From positions 1 through 53,952 of the IMG/VR virus record IMGVR_UViG_3300048997_000104: a stretch of 53,952 nucleotides of DNA; one strand, 5' to 3'. The translations under genes and the position numbers were made by a program. This document shows positions 48,186 to 53,952 of this stretch, piece by piece. The notes under the pieces are model-generated. The model had not been told where the DNA came from, searched no databases, and saw only the letters and a program-made list of their open reading frames with translations. Origin of the DNA: a virus. How positions within the stretch are numbered: position 1 is the stretch's first letter; each line of letters begins with the position of its first letter.

Positions 48186-48227
48186 TTTCACTTTACGATC
48201 CCGAAACTATGATCTAGGATCACATTT

Positions 48228-49298
48228 ATGCCTGGCGAAATCAAGAACTTGGAAATCTTCTCGGCTGGTCGTCACCGCTCCGGTGACGGCTCGGTGATCA
48301 CCGCCACCGAGACGGACCTGGACACTTTGGTGTCCGCGTTCACTGCTTTCCAAGGCACCAACATCGTCAAGCCGCATTTGAAGCTTGGACACGGCGACGC
48401 CCAAAAGTGGTTCGGCCAAGACAAGGGCATTCCGACCCTTGGCTGGATTGCCAAGGTCTATCGCAACGGCAAGAAGCTGCTCGCCGATGTGGAGAACGTT
48501 CCTGACGCGTTGATCGAGATGATCCGCCAGAAGCGTTACCACAATGTGTCCGCCGAGATTTTCTGGGACGGCCTTGAGGTTTCGGGCAAGAAGTTCGCCC
48601 GTGTCCTGTCCGCCGTCGCGCTACTGGGCACTGAAATGCCCGCAGTCAAGGATTTGGCTGGATTGGCTCAGGCGCTGTTTGCCCAGCCATTCTCCAGCGA
48701 GGTCACCACGCTGCCCGTCACATTCTCCGCTGAAAAGGAACGCGGCATGTTCACGCAGGACCAGGTTGACTCTCTGATCGCCGCGGCCGTCGCCAAGGCG
48801 CGCAAGGAGTTCGAGGACGCCAACAAGACGGCGCTTGCCGATCTCACCAAGCAGGTCGAGGTCATCACGGCTCGCGCCACCGGCGCGGAGACCAAGATCG
48901 CAAAGCTGGAAGGCGATCACGCGACTGCCGAGGCGGTTCGCATCGTCGACACGGCGATCAAGGACGGCAAGCTGCTGCCCAAGCAGAAGGATTTTGCCCT
49001 CGCGTTCTTGACGAACGCCAAGGGCATGGTCAAGTTCGGCGATGGCGAGAAGACACTCGCCAAGCTGTTCGAGGATTTCCTGGGCGCGGGCGGCAAGCAG
49101 GTCGAGCTGGGCTCCAAGGGCAAGGGCGACGAGAACAGCCGCGGCGGCAACTTCGCCACCGCTGCGCAGGAAGTCGACGTCAAGTCCAAGAAGCTCATGT
49201 CGGACAACCCCGGCGCCAAGCTGACCTACGCCAAGGCGATGGAGCTGGTGTTCGAGGCCGAGCCGGAACTCAAGCAGCGTTACGCCACCGGCGAGTAA
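48228..49298 (+). CDS. Prohead protease/scaffold, Mu I-like
   Basis: 356 aa. 'KPHLKLGHGD', 'LGWIAKVYRNGKKLLADVENVPDALIEMIRQKRYHNVSAEIFWD' and 'LSAVALLGTEMPAVKDL' match the Mu I protein family (protease plus scaffold), with H and S of the catalytic set visible in LGHGD and NVSAE. After about residue 160 a coiled-coil scaffold region follows. It matures the head before packaging. Confidence 0.85.
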   Translation: MPGEIKNLEIFSAGRHRSGDGSVITATETDLDTLVSAFTAFQGTNIVKPHLKLGHGDAQKWFGQDKGIPTLGWIAKVYRNGKKLLADVENVPDALIEMIRQKRYHNVSAEIFWDGLEVSGKKFARVLSAVALLGTEMPAVKDLAGLAQALFAQPFSSEVTTLPVTFSAEKERGMFTQDQVDSLIAAAVAKARKEFEDANKTALADLTKQVEVITARATGAETKIAKLEGDHATAEAVRIVDTAIKDGKLLPKQKDFALAFLTNAKGMVKFGDGEKTLAKLFEDFLGAGGKQVELGSKGKGDENSRGGNFATAAQEVDVKSKKLMSDNPGAKLTYAKAMELVFEAEPELKQRYATGE

Positions 49299-49337
49299 TC
49301 CTTCACGATCGGCGCCATTCCCTAGGGGAGTCACGAA

Positions 49338-49745
49338 ATGTCTTGGTCAATGCATCAGCGGAATGTCCCTCTCAAGGCAGCCGCCGATCTGTCCGCCAGT
49401 CAGTACCTCATTGTCGAGCTGACCGGCAACATCAACGAAATCAACCTGCCGAGCCAGGATCGCGGCTACGGCGTCCTGCAGAACCACCCCAAGCTGGGCG
49501 AGTTCGGCACGGTCTGCGTCGAGGGCCAGAGCCGCGTTCGCGCCGGCAGCGCCGTCGCCATCGGCGACTTCATCACCGCCAGCTCCCTCGGCTTCGCGCT
49601 GTCTGTCACCAGCGGCGCGGCACGCGCGCTCCCTGGGCGCACTTCGGTCCTTGGCCGGGCACTGTCGGCCGCAGCCTCTGGCTCCGTCTTCACCGCCGAT
49701 CTGGATGTCTTCCAGACCACTGTGGTGAGCGGCGGGGCCTGGTAG
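49338..49745 (+). CDS. Capsid decoration / head protein, DUF2190-like
   Basis: 135 aa. 'GTVCVEGQSRVRAGSAVAIGDFITASSLGFAL' and 'LPGRTSVLGRALSAAASGSVFTADLDVF' follow the beta-barrel repeat pattern of DUF2190 proteins, which stabilise or decorate the shell. Position between protease and major capsid gene fits. Confidence 0.75.
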   Translation: MSWSMHQRNVPLKAAADLSASQYLIVELTGNINEINLPSQDRGYGVLQNHPKLGEFGTVCVEGQSRVRAGSAVAIGDFITASSLGFALSVTSGAARALPGRTSVLGRALSAAASGSVFTADLDVFQTTVVSGGAW

Positions 49746-49777
49746 TCAACGAGTCACGCTGAGAGGAGCACGCCACT

Positions 49778-50755
49778 ATGCCGGCACCGTCAACTGGCCG
49801 TGACCTTCACGTCGATGTCCCCCTATCCAATGTGGTGGTGGGTCGTCGGCCGGAAGGCTTCATTGCCGACCGCTTCATCCCCATCACGAATGTGGATAAG
49901 CAGTCGAACATGTACTACAAGTTCTTCCACGGCGAGTGGCGGCGTTTCGAGGCCGGTCTCACCTACCGTGCACCGTCGACCAATGCCCGCAAGGTCCACA
50001 TGCGGGTGTCCTCGGACAACTACTTCGCGCCCAACTATGCGCTGGGCACGGACTGGCCCGTGGAAGATGAGGTCAATGCCGACGCCGTGCTCAACTGGGC
50101 GCAGTCGCAGGCTCTGTTCCTCACCGATCGCCTGGCGATGGACTACGAGGTGCGGCTGGCTCAGCTCGCCGTCAACTCCTCCAACGTCCGCACCGTCACC
50201 TACTGCGGCTCCGCCATGTGGTGGACCGGCAGCGCCAATATCATCTCGGACCTGCTGACGCTCAAGGAGAATTTCCGTCAAGCGACGGGCTTGCTCCCGA
50301 ACCGTCTGATCATTCCCGAGAACGCGCGCCGCTACATCACGATCAACACCCAAGTCCGCCAAATCATCTTCGGCAACAACAATCCGGGCATGGCGACCCT
50401 GGAGCAGATCGCCGCGCTCATCGGCATCAGCGATGTCCTCAACCCGTCGGTGCTCGTGAACACCTTCGGCGAGACGGACACCGAGAACAACAGCTTCTCG
50501 CTGTTCGATGTCTGGGGCCGCGACAGCATCTGGATGGCCAAGGTCGACACCCTGGCCGGCCAATTCACCGACACCTGGATCAATGCCTTCCGCTGGACCA
50601 ATCCGGCGCTCGGCGTTCCGATGGCGGTTCAGCGCTATCCGTTCGATCCACGCCGGAAGTGCTACGAGCTGGAAGTGGGCTACTACCAGGCCGAGAAGGT
50701 CGTCAGCTCGGACTTGGCGGTGCGCATCATCGTCAACAGCGGAAACGCTGGCTAA
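49778..50755 (+). CDS. Major capsid protein
   Basis: 325 aa, directly downstream of the decoration gene. 'NVVVGRRPEGFIADRFIPI', 'DWPVEDEVNADAVLNWAQSQALFLTDRL' and the C-terminal 'VGYYQAEKVVSSDLAVRIIVNSGNAG' follow the HK97-fold layout (N-arm, spine helix, A-domain) of Mu-like capsid proteins. Highest codon bias of the window, fitting the most abundant protein. Confidence 0.85.
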   Translation: MPAPSTGRDLHVDVPLSNVVVGRRPEGFIADRFIPITNVDKQSNMYYKFFHGEWRRFEAGLTYRAPSTNARKVHMRVSSDNYFAPNYALGTDWPVEDEVNADAVLNWAQSQALFLTDRLAMDYEVRLAQLAVNSSNVRTVTYCGSAMWWTGSANIISDLLTLKENFRQATGLLPNRLIIPENARRYITINTQVRQIIFGNNNPGMATLEQIAALIGISDVLNPSVLVNTFGETDTENNSFSLFDVWGRDSIWMAKVDTLAGQFTDTWINAFRWTNPALGVPMAVQRYPFDPRRKCYELEVGYYQAEKVVSSDLAVRIIVNSGNAG

Positions 50756-50766
50756 TCGAATCAGTC

Positions 50767-50796
50767 GCCGGGGTTGGGCACGACCCTGGCTTCTGT
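50767..50796 (+). terminator. Hairpin after the capsid gene
   Basis: GCCGGGGT (50767-50774) and ACCCTGGC (50783-50790) form an 8-bp stem including one G-T pair, followed by TTCTGT. It may partially terminate transcription so that the glycosyltransferase gene is expressed less than the capsid gene. Confidence 0.4.
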
Positions 50797-50824
50797 CCCT
50801 ACCACCGGCGCGCGTATGGTGTAG

Positions 50825-50884
50825 AGGGCGACTTCTGGTTGGTGCCCCTTCCAGTCGTCGCCCTCGCCACATAAGGGGCACATT
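50825..50884 (+). promoter_or_regulatory. Potential H-type pseudoknot overlapping the ribosome binding site
   Basis: AGGGCGAC...CTGG (50825-50838) pairs with CCAG...GTCGCCCT (50851-50864). The 12-nt loop contains GTGCCCCTT (50842-50850), the exact reverse complement of AAGGGGCAC (50873-50881), the ribosome site of the gene at 50885. Loop-RBS pairing would form an H-type pseudoknot with no nucleotide between the two stems at their junction and would hide the ribosome site. Confidence 0.65.
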
Positions 50885-53788
50885 ATGGAAATCGCAATCG
50901 TCGCTGGAGGAATGCCCTTCAGCAATCTCACGCTCGACAAGTTCTCGCTTGGCGGCTCCGAGACAGCCGTCATTGCCGTAGCCCGCGAGCTACGCAAACG
51001 CAAGCACATCGTGAACGTGTTCTGCCCGTTGCCTCCCGAGGGCCGCGCTGATTTCGTGCACCCCGGTAGCATCGATGATTTGGGCATCCGCTGGATGGCG
51101 CTGGAGCAATATCCCGCTTTCATCCAACACACCGAGGTTGACCTGCTCGTGGTCAGCCGCCAGCCTGAGCTGATGGCCGTCAACCACCAGGCGCGCAAGG
51201 CGGTGCTCTGGGTCCACGATCTGGCGACCCACACCTATACGGTGCCGACGCTCACGCCGGTGGGCTTCAATTTCGATGAAGTCTGGACGGTGTCCGAGTA
51301 TCATCGCCAGCAGTACCACAAGGTGACCGGCTATCCGCTGGAGAACATCCGTGCAACGCGGAATGGCGCGCTGCCGTACGAGACGCTGGACATGGAACTG
51401 CGCAATGACAAGCAGCTGCTCTATGCAGCGCGGCCCGAGCGCGGCCTGGAGAGCTTGGTCAGACCGGGCGGGATTATGTCGCGCCTGCCGGAGTTCAAGT
51501 TGCTCATCACTATGTATGACAACTTCCCAGAGCAGCTGCGTGATTATTACGGCCAGCTGTTCCAGTGGGCGCAGGAGCGCGGCAACTGCGAAGTGCTTGG
51601 CCCTAAGAGCCAGAGCGAACTGCGCCAACTGATGAAGGACAGCAAGCTCTATGTCTACCCGACCAATTTCGAGGAGGTCAGCTGCATCATTGCGCGGGAG
51701 TGCATGTCGGCAGGGTTGCCGATGGTCACGACGGGCCATGGCGCGCTCACCGAAACTCTCGCTGGCTGTGGTCACATTGTGGACAATGGCGACTATGGCA
51801 GCGACGAGTTCTGCGAACGGTTCGCCGAACAAGTGCGTGCCCTCTCCGAAGATGACGCGCGATGCGCCTGGTACCAGGAGCGTGCAGCCGAGCGCACCGA
51901 CCTTGGCTGGGAAGGTGTGGCGGAACAATGGGAAAGCTGGGCTGATCCTGCCCCTGTCAAGCCGTTTTCCCGCATCTGGTCGTTGATCGAGGACAGCGAC
52001 GTTGTTCCTGCCATTGCTTTCGCTCAGGCTATCCCCCTTGAGGAGCGGACGCGGGGCGTGGCTCACATGATCTCGGAGCTGGAAAGGCTGTATCCTTACC
52101 TGTACGGGCGCGAAACCTTTGCCGCGTACTATGAAAGGTACTTCAAGGACAACCAAGACCCCAGGGAAGCGCGCAAAAAGCCCAATATGGAGGGCAATCC
52201 ACGCTTCGAGGCCATTGCCCAGTTCGTTTCCGAGCTGCCGGATGAGTCGTCAATCCTCGACTATGGCTGCGCGGAGGGCGTGATCATCCTCGGCCTGGCC
52301 AAGCGGTTCCCGAACAAGCACTTCAGCGGCGTCGATTTCGCCCAGAGCAACATCGATCTGTGCCGTAAGTACGCAGCTGAGGACGGTCTCACGAACGTCG
52401 AGTTCAGTTGCGAGCATACAGAGAACATCGGCGTATTCCTCACGCCCTATGAGGGCTACGATGCGGTTATCTGCTCTGAGGTCTTGGAGCACGTTGCCGA
52501 GCCGTGGTACCTGCTGGCCTTCCTTGAGGCCCGCGTCGAGAAGGGTGGGATGGTAATCACGACCGTGCCGCAAGGCCCCTGGGAGGCCATCGGCTTGTAC
52601 GAGGAGAACCAGTATGAGTGGCGCGCTCATATCTGGCATATCAACAAATGGATGCTGCGCAAGATGCTCGCGGACAAAGAGAACCCGCGCATGACCAGTC
52701 TCACGAACGGCCACTCGCGTGACGGTCGCATCCTCGGCCACCTCTGCTTCGTCTACAAGGCAGACCACAAGACGGTCCACGCCATCGACCCGGTGGAGAA
52801 GGCGCTACAGCATCGCTCGCGGCAGAGCGTCGCCGCAGCAATCATCGCCAAGGACAGCGCCGAGACCATCCTCAAGATGCTTAACAGCCTGGGGGATCAA
52901 GTCCAGCAAGTCCAGGTGGCGCTCGCCGACAGCTCCGACGACACCGCCCAGATCATCCATCAGTGGGCGTCGCACAAGCCCTGGATCAAGACCCAGGTCA
53001 TCAACGTGCCTGCCGTGGAGCCAAAGCAGTTCGGGTTCGATGACGCGCGCAACGCGAGCATCCTCGGCCTCGACACGGACTGGATCGTGTGGATCGACAC
53101 GGACGAATATCTGTCTGGCGACATCCGCAAGTACGCGCGTGGCAATGCCTTCCACAGCTACGCGATCCATCAGCACCACTTCACTGTGGAGCCGCGCGGC
53201 GGCGCAGTCCAGCTCGACAAGCCTGCGCGTATGTTCCGCAACAATGGCCGGTTCCAGTTCTTTGGAAAGGTCCACGAGCATGCTGAACTCGGTGAGAATG
53301 GCGGCCCTGGTTTTTGCTTTATCCTTCCTGATGTGGACCTGGGTCACATCGGGTATGTCAATGAAGACGTGCGAAGGGGGCGTTTCAATCGGAACTTCCC
53401 ACTCCTGGTTTGGGATCGTGAGGTATACCCAGAGCGTCGCCTGGGGAAATTCCTGTGGCTGAGGGACATCATCCACCGGATGCGCTATGCGGCGATGCAG
53501 CGCGATATTGGTTCCGCTCGACTTCTCGCTGAAGAGGCACTATCCTTCTACAAGGAACATTGCTCGGCAGAGGGCGGCATTGGCGTCGGCGATGGCAACG
53601 ACATCGGCTATGTGACCGAGGCCCGCGAACTGCTCGGGCGCGGCGTGAAGGTCGAGATGATGGTGCGCATCGACGGCTCTGAGGCGCTGGTGTCCGGCAT
53701 CTTTGAGGATGAAGAGGAGGCAGCCAAGATCATCAAGAAGATGGTCAAAGCTCCTCTCGACAAGCGCAGGAGTGGCTATTACCAATGA
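50885..53788 (+). CDS. Trifunctional fusion: GT4 glycosyltransferase, SAM methyltransferase, GT2 glycosyltransferase
   Basis: 967 aa. Domain 1 (1-380) is a GT-B glycosyltransferase: 'FSLGGSET' near the N-terminus and E264-x7-E272 in 'FEEVSCIIARE'. Domain 2 (about 430-610) is a class I methyltransferase: 'ILDYGCAEG' motif I (D459), 'CSEVLEHV' motif IV. Domain 3 (about 645-967) is a GT2/GT-A fold: 'VAAAIIAKDSAETI', D738-T-D740 in 'WIVWIDTDEYL', and a C-terminal 'KVHEHAEL' segment. It sits between capsid and neck genes, so the target may be a virion protein; this is inferred. The stop overlaps the next start (ATGA). Confidence 0.9.
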   Translation: MEIAIVAGGMPFSNLTLDKFSLGGSETAVIAVARELRKRKHIVNVFCPLPPEGRADFVHPGSIDDLGIRWMALEQYPAFIQHTEVDLLVVSRQPELMAVNHQARKAVLWVHDLATHTYTVPTLTPVGFNFDEVWTVSEYHRQQYHKVTGYPLENIRATRNGALPYETLDMELRNDKQLLYAARPERGLESLVRPGGIMSRLPEFKLLITMYDNFPEQLRDYYGQLFQWAQERGNCEVLGPKSQSELRQLMKDSKLYVYPTNFEEVSCIIARECMSAGLPMVTTGHGALTETLAGCGHIVDNGDYGSDEFCERFAEQVRALSEDDARCAWYQERAAERTDLGWEGVAEQWESWADPAPVKPFSRIWSLIEDSDVVPAIAFAQAIPLEERTRGVAHMISELERLYPYLYGRETFAAYYERYFKDNQDPREARKKPNMEGNPRFEAIAQFVSELPDESSILDYGCAEGVIILGLAKRFPNKHFSGVDFAQSNIDLCRKYAAEDGLTNVEFSCEHTENIGVFLTPYEGYDAVICSEVLEHVAEPWYLLAFLEARVEKGGMVITTVPQGPWEAIGLYEENQYEWRAHIWHINKWMLRKMLADKENPRMTSLTNGHSRDGRILGHLCFVYKADHKTVHAIDPVEKALQHRSRQSVAAAIIAKDSAETILKMLNSLGDQVQQVQVALADSSDDTAQIIHQWASHKPWIKTQVINVPAVEPKQFGFDDARNASILGLDTDWIVWIDTDEYLSGDIRKYARGNAFHSYAIHQHHFTVEPRGGAVQLDKPARMFRNNGRFQFFGKVHEHAELGENGGPGFCFILPDVDLGHIGYVNEDVRRGRFNRNFPLLVWDREVYPERRLGKFLWLRDIIHRMRYAAMQRDIGSARLLAEEALSFYKEHCSAEGGIGVGDGNDIGYVTEARELLGRGVKVEMMVRIDGSEALVSGIFEDEEEAAKIIKKMVKAPLDKRRSGYYQ

Positions 53789-53952
53789 GCTATGCGACGC
53801 TGGCCGACGTATTGGCGCGTTACACACCCATCGCGGACTTGGTAGGATCAGGCCCCTACAACGTGTCCTCGGTGAATGTGAACTCGGTGTATATCTCAGA
53901 CGCCGAGAGTTACATTGACGCTTTTCTGAGCGTCAAGTATGTGACGCCCATT
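53785..53952 (+). CDS. 5' part of the DUF1320 head-completion gene (continues at base 2)
   Basis: Starts with the ATG overlapping the previous stop. It duplicates bases 1-154 apart from one C/T difference at 127/53925, a synonymous third-codon-position change (Phe). This is the same gene as the feature at base 2, split by the contig ends. Confidence 0.8.
   Translation, partial: MSYATLADVLARYTPIADLVGSGPYNVSSVNVNSVYISDAESYIDAFLSVKYVTPI
53799..53952 (+). repeat. Terminal overlap, identical to bases 1-154 except one base
   Basis: The 154-base overlap lies inside a coding gene and matches the window start, as expected for an assembly of a circular or circularly permuted molecule. A true physical terminal repeat would be unlikely inside a gene at exactly this assembler-style length. 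Confidence 0.9.

Noticed and set aside
48192-48220. Promoter TTTACG-N17-TAGGAT before the protease gene
   Set aside because: A start would coincide with the ATG, leaving no leader; AGGA inside the -10-like box is better read as the ribosome site.
1-53952. Lysogeny genes (integrase, CI/Cro pair), transposases, CRISPR arrays
   Set aside because: No integrase or recombinase motif, no insertion sequence ends and no regularly spaced repeats were seen; a temperate lifestyle cannot be supported from this window.

Overview
The window is an essentially complete genome of a tailed double-stranded DNA phage with a long non-contractile tail (siphovirus type). The first 154 bases recur at 53799-53952 with one mismatch. 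The contig is therefore circular, or circularly permuted, with a unit length of about 53.8 kb, and the arbitrary cut falls inside a head-completion gene. I see no rRNA, tRNA, integrase, transposase or CRISPR array. The distal-tail set (distal tail protein, DUF2163-type protein, NlpC/P60 peptidase, very large hub protein) resembles gene transfer agents and phages of Alphaproteobacteria. That makes an alphaproteobacterial host a reasonable but unproven guess.

Layout, taking the genome as a circle. (1) Packaging and head genes, + strand, 44.3-53.8 kb and continuing at 1-1.4 kb: possible small terminase, TM microprotein, large terminase, Mu-gp29-like portal, Mu-I-like protease/scaffold, decoration protein, major capsid protein, a 967-aa GT4-methyltransferase-GT2 fusion, then DUF1320, Mu-G-like and tail-terminator proteins. 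(2) Tail, 1.4-14.6 kb: tube protein, tail-assembly chaperone pair with a canonical -1 slippery site, 1032-aa tape measure, tail-tip set, 1336-aa hub, three fibre-like proteins. (3) Lysis, 14.6-16.0 kb: small TM protein, 3-TM holin, GH108 endolysin. (4) Replication and nucleotide metabolism, 16.2-30.5 kb: SNF2 helicase, AEP-type primase, UvrD-like helicase, FAD protein, ThyX, MazG, a DUF1599-like protein, DEDDh exonuclease, radical SAM protein, C-family DNA polymerase. (5) Accessory region, 30.6-41.2 kb: about 30 small genes, a PD-(D/E)XK nuclease, an AAA+ ATPase, and several promoters and terminators. (6) A leftward operon of nine small genes, 41.4-44.1 kb, divergent from the packaging operon.

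Two regulatory themes recur. Promoters fit TTGCC or TTTAC, 16 bp, then TATACT or a close relative. The octamer AGGGGCAC occurs seven times, five of them just upstream of start codons. The most striking sites are a potential H-type pseudoknot whose loop is an exact 9-nt complement of the ribosome binding site of the glycosyltransferase fusion, and a strong intrinsic terminator between the only visible packaging promoter and the packaging genes, an arrangement reminiscent of lambda pR'-tR'. All functions are read from sequence motifs; no database search was run.
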